The notes: generated from the letters alone by a model not told the origin. Shown: positions 1-8,130, counted from the first letter of the stretch. The stretch is DNA of 10,076 nt from Euperipatoides rowelli (GCA_003024985.2 PXIH01S0003604.1); one strand, 5' to 3'. A program made the numbers and translations.

Positions 1-456
1 GTCTTTCATCCAAGAACCGTGAATATTGAATTTTTTTAACATTAAATTATGTGATTATTGTGCCTCTAGAACAATCTAATGCTGTTGCAATCAAATCTGT
101 AATATTAAAACTATGGCAAATAATCTGCAGAGTCTGTATAAACTTTCACCCTAAAAGGGTTAACAGTTTACCCATTAATGTGTATCCAAATAGTGTATTA
201 TCAGAATTTGTAAAATATTTTATCCAAGGCAAAATCCTATATGTACTGTATTTATATTTTGTATAAAAGAAACCTGATACTCACCTGTTATTTATTCTGG
301 TATAGTGCCATTTGCATATGTAACCCCATTATAATAATTTGGAAATATTTTATTCTACATTTAATGATGTAATATTTTAAAATTTATTTTATTACCACAT
401 TTTATTCTGTATTCTTTAATGTACCATGTCAGCTGACCCATAGTCTCCTTGATATC
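1..456 (+). repeat. Direct repeat module A, copy 1 (cut by the window edge)
   Basis: This stretch is repeated almost base for base at 1484-1936 in the same orientation, and again in reverse complement at 4496-4948. Shared landmarks include GTCTTTCATCCAAGAACCG at the start and CAGCTGACCC...GATATC at the end. Copies 2 and 3 share variants that copy 1 lacks: for example TAGTGTTATTTGC where copy 1 has TAGTGCCATTTGC, and ACCAGGTCAGC where copy 1 has ACCATGTCAGC. Copy 1 is therefore the more diverged member. Similarity to copy 2 stops right after GATATC at 456, where the large inverted repeat begins. The true left end is not visible. A short open frame at 51-266 has no counterpart in the other copies and no protein-like features, so I do not call it a gene. 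Confidence 0.9.
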
Positions 457-1483
457 AACAGTAGTATTAATGTAATAAGTTTTTCACTTTGACCTGTATT
501 TTACAAGTTAACCTGAAACATCCTTTTGAGTTAAATCATATTTTATTTTCTGGATTTTCCTAGAAGCTATGAGAATGTGAAAATATTTATTTTACAAACC
601 AATTTTTTAATTTGTTCTTATAGCACATTTGAATCCATATAATTTATCTATATATACTTTTGCTTATATAAATTTTATTCTTCATCATTTTAGTCTACAG
701 TAAAACTGAAAGCATTTTTTTATTAAACCTATTTTCTTGGTTTTACAGTACACTTGAATTCATATCTTTGATCAGTAATTTTTTTTAGTATTTGTTCATC
801 ACAATAACCTAGGATAATTTTGCATTTTTTTCCCAACCTTTTTCTTCTACATTTTATTAGAGTATTTCTGAAGACAAATCTTAACCTCTACATGTTGTTT
901 AGATAAATGATTTATTTTTTGTAGCCCGTCTTAATAATAATTAATCCAATTATTTTGTTTCCTTTTTCATCCTTAAACCATTTGAATTTTTTTAATAATA
1001 ATGAACTCATTTTCTTATAGTTTTATAGCTTATAGTCTGGGCAATAGTGCTGAAATTTGGAGGCCTATCCCAGACTGTAATTGTACCTTTGGTTCTCTCT
1101 CAGAAAAGTTTCGGTTCTGCAATTAGTTTATACAATATTTAAAGTTAATTTGAAAGTTTATGTTAACTACCAGTGGGTGATCCATATTGTCACCCATTAT
1201 ATTAAAGATTGTAGAATATTATAATCTTTTCTAAATATTATTTGGTTGGATAGAAGATAAATGTTAGATGTTTTTAGAACAAACATGTTTAATACCTTTC
1301 TATACCCCCCCCCCCCAGTGAGTTTTCATGACATAAATTCTATTTTATAGCACAAGATATATGGATATAAACTGAGTAATTATTTCCTACAGTTTGATAT
1401 AAAGCAAGAAAAGGGGATTTATGAGATTTGTCTGAGACTTGCTATTATAAACTATACCTTGCTCCTGACCATATTGTGTACTT
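457..1483 (+). repeat. Module B, left arm
   Basis: This 1,027-bp AT-rich segment lies between direct copies A1 and A2 and is matched in reverse complement at 4949-5967. Long T and A runs are frequent, and no reading frame of meaningful length exists. A pure run of 12 C at 1305-1316 corresponds to an interrupted G tract (6 G, A, 4 G, A, 3 G) at 5116-5130 in the other arm. If A1 and A2 were long terminal repeats, B would be the internal region. I see no primer-binding site, polypurine tract or coding remnant to support that. Confidence 0.8.
1305..1316 (+). repeat. Homopolymer C12
   Basis: Twelve consecutive C residues sit in an otherwise AT-rich module. The equivalent site in the right arm is split by two A/T interruptions, so this looks like slippage or loss of interruptions after the arms separated. 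Homopolymer length errors are also common in assemblies. Confidence 0.85.
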
Positions 1484-1936
1484 GTCTTTCATCCAAGAAC
1501 CGTGAATATTGAATTTTTTTAACATTAAATTATGTGATTATTGTGCCTCTAGAACAATCTAATGCTGTTGCAATCAAACCTGTAATATTAAAACTATGTA
1601 AAATAATCTGTAGAGTCTGTATAAACTTTCACCCTAAAAGGGTTAACAGTTTACCCATTAATGTGTATCCAAATAGTGTATTATCTGAATTTGTATAATA
1701 TTTTATCCAAGGCAAAATCCTATGTACTGTATTTATATTTTATATAAAAGAAACCTGATACTCACCTGTTATTTATTCTGGTATAGTGTTATTTGCATAT
1801 GTAACCCCATTGTAATAATTTGGAAATATTTTATTCTAGATTTAATGATGTAATATTTTAAAATTTATTTTATTACCGCATTTTATTCTGTATTCTTTAA
1901 TTACCAGGTCAGCTGACCCACAGTCTCCTTGATATC
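1484..1936 (+). repeat. Direct repeat module A, copy 2 (within the left arm)
   Basis: This 453-bp copy of module A follows module B and precedes module C. It matches the right-arm copy (4496-4948, also 453 bp) more closely than it matches copy 1, including identical bases across the A/C boundary (GATATCCAATACTATTTG). This shows that the A2-C junction already existed before the inverted duplication. The period from A1 to A2 is 1,483 bp, as expected for either a partial tandem array or an LTR-like pair. Confidence 0.9.
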
Positions 1937-2517
1937 CAATACTATTTGACCTTGTATAAATTTGATCATGTGACATTGTAGCAGACGCTGTTATTGGAAA
2001 TTATTTTTCCCGGACTTTTATCAGGGACTATAAAACAAAATTTTTCTACTTATTAATTGCTGAGGACACAATAAACCAGCTCTGCAGGGAGCTAACCTGT
2101 GCTGGCCAAAATCTACACAATTCAATTCTTAATGGTTAAGAATTGAATTGTGAAGATTTTGGCCTGATGCAGAACAATATTTGTACAATCTCTCAAGGAA
2201 AGGACAATACTCATCAAGCCTAGAAATCAATTTTATTTAGACAATTTTAATCAAAACAATAATTAACAATAATGTACCATAAACCAAGGAATTTAATAAT
2301 TTCCAGACCAAGAAAACTGGTCCAAGCCTAATCCTGAGGAAATAGGTGCTTTGGAAACAGTAAGAAGGAAGGTCTAATTGAGAAAATCAGTTCAAGAGTA
2401 TCTTGTTTTGGGATAGAATAATGCTCCAACTAAAAGAAAAAGGGTGAGGGGTATGAGCATTATCAAAGCCAGTTTACGAGCTATATGGAAAGACAAACGG
2501 ATAGGTTTACGACATAT
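1937..2517 (+). repeat. Module C, left arm
   Basis: This innermost module of the left arm is matched in reverse complement at 3925-4495. It includes the block from AGCAGACGCTGTTATTGG to the GAGCTATATGG motif near the inner edge. It differs from its partner mainly at 2130-2165, where the left arm carries an extra palindromic half. The right-arm equivalent contains a 71-codon open frame (4223-4438, minus). The left-arm copy breaks that frame with indels, so I treat it as chance. Confidence 0.8.
2104..2164 (+). repeat. 61-bp near-perfect palindrome (hairpin)
   Basis: Two 29-base arms (2104-2132 and 2136-2164) flank a 3-base loop TGG. They are complementary at every position but one (the A at 2115). 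The structure starts with GGCC and ends with GGCC. The right arm of the giant inverted repeat has only the first half, followed by unrelated bases (ACCATTATGAAGACAATCAG) before the two arms re-align at GATGCAG. The second half was therefore created in the left arm, or lost cleanly from the right arm. Confidence 0.93.
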
Positions 2518-3052
2518 GGGGAAAAATGACCTATAAGCCAGAATTTAGAACCTGGAATTCTGAACTTTTATGTTTTAGGTCAAATATTATTTATACGTTT
2601 GGTATTATACACTATGTAATATTCTTTTCTTGTTTTTTTTTTTTATATACCGGTAAATAAAGCAAGTGGCGACCAGTCAAGTGTTACATGTTAAAAGAAA
2701 TATATATAGGGTTTTTTTTGGAACCGTAATGCTGTAGCGTTTTATAGCCTATAAATAGGCTAGTTTTCTATGAATGGTTATGCAATGAAAGATATTGAAA
2801 AAAAGTATTTGATTTTATGAGAGAAAGTGTGAATGTAAGCAGCCTTTATTAAACTTTGAAGTAAAAAAAAAAAGAGAAAAAAAAAATGAATGATATCATT
2901 ATTAATGGAATATAATGGTTGTATTCATGATTATTGTGTGTAATTTGCTATGCCATGCCGAATCAGGGTTTCCCCAACACAAAATACCTTCATGAAATTT
3001 ATAGAAATAATAAAAAAAACGATTCCCTTTTCTGAGAGAAATATAAGATTTN
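2518..3052. other. Unassigned AT-rich part of the inverted-repeat spacer
   Basis: I recognise no gene here. It contains a T-rich run at about 2631-2644, a purine-rich A/G stretch at about 2862-2886, and a small hairpin (AGCCTA/TAGGCT, 2746-2761). It ends at the ambiguous base 3052. It has no counterpart elsewhere in the window. Confidence 0.6.
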
Positions 3053-3130
3053 ATTGTTAAAGTAACTATAGCAAATAATAGAAATATGCAGTCTGATAAT
3101 GGCTCTTTAATGGATGAGTACATAAGTCAC
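3053..3130 (+). repeat. 78-bp exact direct repeat, copy 1
   Basis: It is identical over 78 bases to 3721-3798, from ATTGTTAAAG to ATAAGTCAC. Both copies are immediately preceded by an N (3052 and 3720), and the sequences diverge completely on both sides. Such an exact repeat beside ambiguous bases could be a recent duplication or an assembly-join artefact. Confidence 0.95.
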
Positions 3131-3240
3131 GTTGATACAATCCAACAAATATCAAGCTAATCAAAATAAAATAGTGGAACATCTCGAATGAACAATGTCT
3201 TAATAGTAATATTACTTGATTAAATTTAGTTTCTGCATTC

Positions 3241-3719
3241 TTAAGATGATATTGTAGTAGGCATTTTAACAAATTTTGCAGAGCTAAACCGAGGATGCGA
3301 CTCCATAATGTCAATGAGACGTAGTGTTAGGTTGTCACTAACACTAGAAATATTATTAGAGTAAAATGGGAGGTTAAAGTCACCCAGAACTATAGCATGT
3401 ATTCCAATGGATCCAAGCAGAACCTTGTCCAACTCAGCTTCAAGAGTTTCAACATCATCNGAGGTAACAGGTGGTGGAAGGTAAATAAGAATCAATAATA
3501 AAGGACCAGTTTTGAGAGTTAACTTTATGCAAATCATCTCAATTAATGGGGAAGTGTATAGCTTTATATCGAGGACTGACCAGAAACATACCACCACCCC
3601 TAGTGACTCTATCCCGACGAAATATTCTCACTACTAGTCAACATTGCATCCATGAAATTTTGGTCCAGCCAAGTTTCCACAAGGGCATAAATACCATAGT
3701 GACCCAAAAGTAGATCAGC
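3241..3719 (-). pseudogene. Non-LTR retrotransposon (LINE) endonuclease-domain relic
   Basis: Read right to left, this is the apurinic-type endonuclease (EEP) domain that opens ORF2 of Jockey/CR1-like LINEs and nicks target DNA. The order of motifs is canonical. First comes YALVETWLDQ (about 3660-3690), matching the family ETWL box. Then FRRDRVTRGGGMFLVSP (about 3575-3625), then a hydrophobic strand with IYLPPP (about 3477-3500) where the family usually has YRPP, and then VLGDFNLP, with the catalytic GDFN box, near 3375-3400. These motifs lie in three different minus frames, so at least two frameshifts occurred: one near 3625-3650 and one near 3545-3575. The N at 3460 lies in a TCN codon, which is Ser whatever the base. 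No reverse transcriptase follows. The 5' side stops at the N at 3720 and the 3' side fades near 3241. It is a dead fragment of about 480 bp. The family-level call is firm, the clade is not. Confidence 0.82.
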
Positions 3720-3720
3720 N

Positions 3721-3798
3721 ATTGTTAAAGTAACTATAGCAAATAATAGAAATATGCAGTCTGATAATGGCTCTTTAATGGATGAGTACATAAGTCAC
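3721..3798 (+). repeat. 78-bp exact direct repeat, copy 2
   Basis: Second copy of the 3053-3130 sequence, abutting the 5' limit of the LINE endonuclease relic. On the minus strand it supplies an open frame of about 23 codons that runs into the LINE frame, but those residues do not resemble the usual LINE sequence before the ETWL box. The junction at 3720 therefore looks like a real or artificial breakpoint. Confidence 0.95.
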
Positions 3799-3924
3799 TA
3801 CGGAGAGATCCGAACAAATTTTTAAACCCAGTGGGAAGTTTTTCATGGATGAAACCATGGAAGAAGCATCCGAAGATCGGAAGCAGTTACCCATGAGAGA
3901 TTGGCCACTGAAAAAAATTTTCTA
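3799..3924. other. Unassigned spacer end, less AT-rich
   Basis: This short stretch lies between the 78-bp repeat and the right arm. It has a more balanced base composition than its surroundings and small self-complementary elements (GATCCG/CGGATC-type and CCATGG words). I see no coding signature or recognised element. Confidence 0.5.
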
Positions 3925-5967
3925 ATATGTCGTAAACCTATCCTTTGTCTTTCCATATAGCTCGTAAACTTGCTTTGATAATGCTCATATCCCTCCCCTC
4001 ACCCTTTTTCTTTTAGTTGGAGTATTATTCTGTCCCAAAACAAGATACACTTGAACTGTTTTTCTAAATTAGACCTTCCTTTTTATTATTTCCAAAGCAC
4101 CTATTTCCTCAGGATTAGGCTTGGACCAGTTTTCTTGGTCTGGAAATTATTAAATTCCTTGGTTTATGGCACATTATTGTTAATTATTGTTTTGATTAAA
4201 ATTGTCTAAATAAAATTGATTTCTAGGCTTGATGAGTATTGTCCTTTCCTTTAGAAATTGTACAAATATTGTTCTGCATCTGATTGTCTTCATAATGGTT
4301 AAGAATTGAATTGTGTAGATTTTGGCCAGCACAGGTTAGCTCCCTGCAGAGCTGGTTTATTGTGTCCTCAGCAATTAAAAAGTAGCAAAATTTTGTTTTT
4401 ATAGTCTCTGATAAAAGTCCGGGAAAAATAATTTCCAATAACAGCGTCTGCTACAATGTCACATGATCAAATTTATACAAGGTCAAATAGTATTGGATAT
4501 CAAGGAGACTGTGGGTCAGCTGACCTGGTAATTAAAGAATACAGAATAAAATGCGGTAATAAAATAAATTTTAAAATATTACATCATTAAATCTAGAATA
4601 AAATATTTCCAAATTATTACAATGGGGTTACATATGCAAATAACACTATACCAGAATAAATAACAGGTGAGTATCAGGTTTCTTTTATATAAAATATAAA
4701 TACAGTACATAGGATTTTGCCTTGGATAAAATATTATACAAATTCAGATAATACACTATTTGGATACACATTAATGGGTAAACTGTTAACCCTTTTAGGG
4801 TGAAAGTTTATACAGACTCTGCAGATTATTTTCCCTAGTTTTAATATTACAGGTTTGATTGCAACAGCATTAGATTGTTCTAGAGGCACAATAATCACAT
4901 AATTTAATTTAAAAAAAATTCAATATTCACGGTTCTTGGATGAAAGACAGGTACACAATATGGTCAGGAGCAAGGTATAGTTTATAATAGCAAAAGTCTC
5001 AGACAACTCTCATAAATCCCTTTTTCTTGCTTTATATCAAACTGTAGGAGATAATTACTCAGTTTATATCCATATATCTTGTGCTATAAAATAGAATTTG
5101 TCATGAAAACTCACTGGGGGGAGGGGAGGGTATAGAAAGGTATTAAACATGTTCTAAAAACATCTAACATTTATCTTCTCTCGAACCAAATAATATTTAG
5201 AGAAGATTATAATATTCTAAAATTTTTAATATACTGTGTGACAATATGGATCACCCACTGGTAGTTAACTTAAACTTTCAAATTAACTTTAACTATTGTA
5301 TAAAACTAATTGGCAGGGCCGACCCTTTTCTGAGAAAGAACCAAAGGTAAAATTATAGTTTAGGATAGGCCTCCAAATTTCAGCACTATTGCCCAGACTA
5401 TAAGCTATAAAACTATAACAAAATGAGTTAAATATTATCAAAAAAATTAAAACGATTTAAGGATGAAAAAGAAAACAAAATAATTGGATTAATTATTATT
5501 AAGACGGGCTATAAAAAATATTTATCTAAACAACATGTAGAGGTTTAGATTTGTCTTCAGAAATCTTTAATAAAATGTAGAAGAAAAAGGGTTGGGAAAA
5601 AAATGCAAAATTATTGTGGGCTAATATTGTGATAAACAAATACTAAAAAAATTACTGATCAAAGATATGAATTCAAGTGTACTGTAAAACCAAAAAAAAA
5701 TAGGTTTAATAAAAAAATAGTTTGTTTTACTGTAGACTAAAATGATGAAGAATAAGCAAAAGTATATACTGTATAGATAAATTATATGGATTCAAATGTG
5801 CTATAAGAACAAATTAAAAAATTGGTTTGTAAAATAAATATTTTCTCATTCTCATAGCTTCTAGGAAAATCAAGAAAATAAAATATGATTNAACTCAAAA
5901 GGATGTTTCAGGTTAACTTGTAAAATACAGGTCAAAGTGANAAACTTATTACATTAATACTACTGTT
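3925..5967 (-). repeat. Right arm of the giant inverted repeat (C'-A2'-B')
   Basis: Reverse complement of the left arm, with the order C' (3925-4495), A2' (4496-4948) and B' (4949-5967). It ends at CTACTGTT. Unlike the left side, no copy of module A follows outside it: after 5967 comes unrelated sequence (AAATGTTTCC). Two ambiguous bases (5891 and 5941) align to single positions or a T run in the left arm, so they are uncertain calls rather than long gaps. The loss of A1 exactly at the arm limit is the main asymmetry between the two sides. Confidence 0.92.
4496..4948 (-). repeat. Module A, copy 3 (inverted, in the right arm)
   Basis: Reverse complement of 1484-1936, also 453 bp and nearly identical to it. 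Differences are small, such as an altered A/T run near 4906-4920 and TTTTCCC where copy 2 has a TTTTACA-like run. It shares its junctions with both B' and C', so the whole B-A-C unit was duplicated as one block. Confidence 0.9.
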
Positions 5968-6432
5968 AAATGTTTCCTCTATATACAGAGGCTGCTACAT
6001 GGCATGATGAAAACAAAAGACAAAGAAATGAGGGTCATACTGAACTGACACTCATTTATGAAGAGGATGACTAAATGAATATGTAAGTCAAACACTTCAT
6101 AGCTACCCAGAAGCCAAAAAAACTTTGTTTAAAAAAAATTCTTAAAATCNGTTATTCACTTCTCTATTGGCCTAGGTGTTACTAAAATCTAATAATACAA
6201 GCAATCCTAACTGCTAGAGGTTTCTCGGGCTTAAAACTTGTTGCCAAAATTTGTAACAAAATCTGTTGTTGTTTTTTTTTCTTTTTTTTAACTAACAATG
6301 GCGTGAAAGTTAAACTATAAAATTCGTCCCCGATTTAATTTTTATCAATTCTCTGAGAATACACAACCCATAAACGGTCTTAAGTGTACATAAAAATTTT
6401 TTCTACACCATTTTCAAGAACTTTACAAAAAC
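5968..6432. other. Unassigned AT-rich DNA between the inverted repeat and the coiled-coil ORF
   Basis: No gene or known repeat was recognised. It contains an ambiguous base at 6150, T-rich runs at about 6267-6290, and a small CCTCTATATACAGAGG near-palindrome at about 5976-5991. Any promoter or upstream exon for the ORF at 6433 would be here, but I see no convincing TATA box or splice signals. Confidence 0.5.
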
Positions 6433-6702
6433 ATGGGTCGGAAAAGCCGAGAAATATTGGCTTTGAAAACTACGCTGTTTCAGATGCAGGAGAGAATCAG
6501 AGCGTTGGAGGGAACCCTCGCTTCCAAAGATGCCTGGTTCGCAATGCTGACTGAGCAAGTTAGTCTGCTTAATAAAGAAGTGGAAAAGTTAAATTTTCTG
6601 CATGCCTTCCATCTACGCCAGATATCCGACTTGAAGGAAAAGTTTAAGACAAGGCACCATGAGGGGGAGACAGGTGGCCTCACCCTCGATTACCGATTCT
6701 AA
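6433..6702 (+). CDS. Hypothetical small coiled-coil protein
   Basis: This 89-residue open frame starts in a favourable animal context (AAAAACATGG). The body, roughly residues 8-75, has heptad-like spacing of L, I, M, V and F with many K, E, Q and R residues between them (for example ALEGTLASKD, LTEQVSLLNKEVEKLN, ISDLKEKFKT), which predicts a long coiled coil. No catalytic motif, signal peptide or membrane segment is seen. It lies in an island clearly richer in G+C than the flanking DNA, which favours real or formerly real coding. The TAA at 6700 is followed by 71 further open codons in the same frame, so the gene may be a truncated pseudogene, or an exon whose splice donor lies near CAGGTGGCC at about 6670. 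I do not recognise the family. An ORF1/Gag-like origin in a retroelement is possible but unproven. Confidence 0.45.
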   Translation: MGRKSREILALKTTLFQMQERIRALEGTLASKDAWFAMLTEQVSLLNKEVEKLNFLHAFHLRQISDLKEKFKTRHHEGETGGLTLDYRF

Positions 6703-6918
6703 AGACATGGATGGCTCCATGCCTGGGACAGACTTTTCTCCTCGAGGAAAGGGAAAATGGGGCAAAGAAAAAAGAAAGCTCATGAAGGAAAGAAAAGCTG
6801 CCTGGCTGCTACTATCCTCAAGCTGTCTGGCACAGACGAGACCAAACCACACCATTTGGTCGATAACCCCAACAGGGGCGATATTTATGAAATTGTTCTG
6901 CCAAGCCATGCTTTGTAA
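6703..6918 (+). other. Same-frame open extension after the stop of the coiled-coil ORF
   Basis: After TAA 6700-6702 the frame stays open for 71 codons to TAA at 6916-6918. It has a basic stretch (KGKMGQRKKKAHEGKK) and then a more ordinary soluble-looking end (NPNRGDIYEIVLPSHAL). A second frame (6659-6961) is also open, with a K/E-rich segment, so the correct reading is ambiguous. The elevated G+C stops at about 6918, in agreement with the end of this frame. It may be the 3' half of one broken gene. Confidence 0.35.
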
Positions 6919-6956
6919 AAAAAATATTAATTATTTTTCAAAAAAAATTATTCAAA

Positions 6957-6962
6957 AATAAA
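6957..6962 (+). promoter_or_regulatory. Candidate polyadenylation signal AATAAA
   Basis: A canonical hexamer lies about 40 bases after the TAA at 6916, which suits the 3' end of a transcript covering the 6433-6918 island. In DNA this A-rich the hexamer also occurs often by chance. Confidence 0.3.
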
Positions 6963-7479
6963 ATTATGAATCTGATTAGTTTGGTCAAAGATTTATTTCA
7001 TTAGATATTTCACTTATATTTCCTTTTGATTATTATGCTTTATTACCCCCAAAAAATTTGAAAATTTGAATTGTTTAACTTTATTTCAGAGGTTACATCG
7101 AAAAAAAAAAATCCCAACTAGCAAGTATTTCTGGCATGAGCCAAACATAGCAAAGAAAAGAATTTCTAAAAAAAAAAATTGAATTAAAAAAAATTACTAT
7201 CAAGTTACTTTGTTCATAGGATTATTTCTTAAATGCTTTCCTCCAAAAAAATTTATTAATGTCAAATTCAAGTGCATGCTTATGCTTAATAAGCGAAGTT
7301 TAATGGCACCTTTAAACTCCCTTATCACCAAAACACATAGATAACATACAAAAAAATTTGTTGGTTTAAAAGTATTTCTTTATATTTCAGATTCTTTTCC
7401 TTAGGTCATACGGATGCCTGATTTCCAAAGCATCGTCTTCGAGGGGAGGGATCAACAGTATCGGGAAACTTAACGTTAC
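6963..7479. other. Unassigned AT-rich DNA
   Basis: No gene was recognised. This is where a 3' LTR and polypurine tract of the minus-strand Ty3/gypsy relic would be expected. I found neither a convincing purine tract on the minus strand next to 7480 nor a TG...CA bounded repeat matching anything else in the window. Confidence 0.5.
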
Positions 7480-7827
7480 TCACCTCAGCTTGTTTAGACG
7501 AGCGGAGATTATATTTATCAAATTTTGATTCATCAAGCTATTTGGTGATGGCGCTGCTGTATATATAACACCAGCGATTAAATTAGGAAAATTGCTAGGT
7601 TTATTTTCATAGAAAATGTTAGCATCAGGTGGAGGTATCCCTCTTTTCTTCACAACGCCTATCTCATGGTCCTTGACAGATTTATTAGTATCTAGGTTGA
7701 TCTCCCTCCTGTCCAACGTGAAATATTTAGTATTCTCAGCCGGTGGTGAAGGTAAAAGTGTGGTCTGAAAAATAGCTTTGGGATTGACCAATGGGAGGTT
7801 GGAAAAATCATCGAGCACGGGTCTCAT
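7480..7827 (-). pseudogene. Pol C-terminal tail, or small ORF after integrase
   Basis: This 115-codon open frame overlaps the end of the integrase C-terminal frame by about 20 bases in a different frame. It is proline- and asparagine-rich (SNLPLVNPKA, LLPSPPAENT, RGIPPPDANI) and has no recognised domain. A low-complexity tail after the GPF/Y module is common in Ty3/gypsy Pol, so a one-base shift near 7810-7827 may have detached it. An env-like ORF is unlikely because there is no signal peptide or membrane segment. Confidence 0.5.
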
Positions 7828-8119
7828 AATATGCTTTTAGTTTATCAACGTGAACACGTTTAAAGTTAACTGACTTGTTAATATTCTCTAGGTGGTAATT
7901 GATGGGTACAATTTTCCTGATGATGTTAAAGGGACCTGTGTACCACAGTTTTAATTTTCTATTTTCCCCCACGTAGCTGGCTACATCGAGACATAGTAGG
8001 GCCTGACCTATTGTGAACTCGCACAATATTCGCTTTCCGCCCTTGTTTGCAGTTGATGACTTGGACGCTTTGGTCAAATTAGCAAGCACTTCAGATCGGG
8101 CAATAGCTAATTTCTCCAT
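7808..8119 (-). pseudogene. Ty3/gypsy integrase C-terminal (GPF/Y) domain
   Basis: The reading begins upstream of the Met at 8119 and is open back to about 8155. It shows the expected linker helix (EKLAIARSEVLANLTKAS), then a basic/hydrophobic strand with WYTGPFNIIRK, which is the GPF/Y module, then YHLENI and the closing VHVDKLKAYYE. In the family this domain binds DNA non-specifically during integration. The frame is one base off from the core domain, with the shift close to a run of seven T at 8157-8163. It ends at a stop directly after the VHVDKLK box, typical of the end of integrase, unless the 7480-7827 frame continues it. Confidence 0.85.
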
Positions 8120-8130
8120 TGCACCCTCTA

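Larger units (their letters stand above)
457..2517 (+). repeat. Left arm of a giant inverted repeat (modules B-A-C)
   Basis: The whole segment pairs with the reverse complement of 3925-5967. I followed it by eye from the outer edge (AACAGTAG... against ...CTACTGTT at 5961-5967) to the inner edge (GACATAT at 2511-2517 against ATATGTC at 3925-3931). Matching is dense throughout, with small indels and substitutions, and is visibly better in module A than in module B. The inner edge falls within the second of two local near-repeats, GTTTACGAGCTATATGG at 2472 and GTTTACGACATATGG at 2505. No open frame is conserved between arms, so I regard the arms as non-coding. The divergence between arms argues against a simple assembly fold-back, although an old duplication and a long-TIR element both remain possible. 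Confidence 0.92.

Noticed and set aside
51-266. Plus-strand open frame of 71 codons in module A1
   Set aside because: It is not kept in copies 2 and 3 of module A and is AT-driven, so it is a chance frame.
1-1936. A-B-A as a complete LTR retrotransposon
   Set aside because: No primer-binding site follows A1, no polypurine tract precedes A2, and module B has no Gag or Pol remnant. I keep only the possibility of a non-autonomous pair.
2862-2886. A/G-rich stretch as a polypurine tract or poly(A) tail of a retroposon
   Set aside because: No LTR start or element end adjoins it, and such runs are common in this AT-rich sequence.
4223-4438. Minus-strand open frame of 71 codons in module C'
   Set aside because: The equivalent frame in the left arm is broken by indels, the residues resemble no family, and the DNA behaves as non-coding repeat.
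5116-5130. G-rich tract as a G-quadruplex
   Set aside because: Only three separate G runs are present, and a fourth would need zero-length loops. It is better read as the counterpart of the C12 homopolymer.
457-5967. Inverted repeat as a pure assembly fold-back artefact
   Set aside because: The arms differ by many substitutions, indels, a one-sided palindrome and a changed C tract, which a fold-back of a single molecule would not produce. Read-level checking is still useful.
6480-6909. Two minus-strand open frames opposite the coiled-coil ORF
   Set aside because: They are cysteine- and serine-rich antisense readings of a heptad-patterned plus-strand frame and have no motif of their own.
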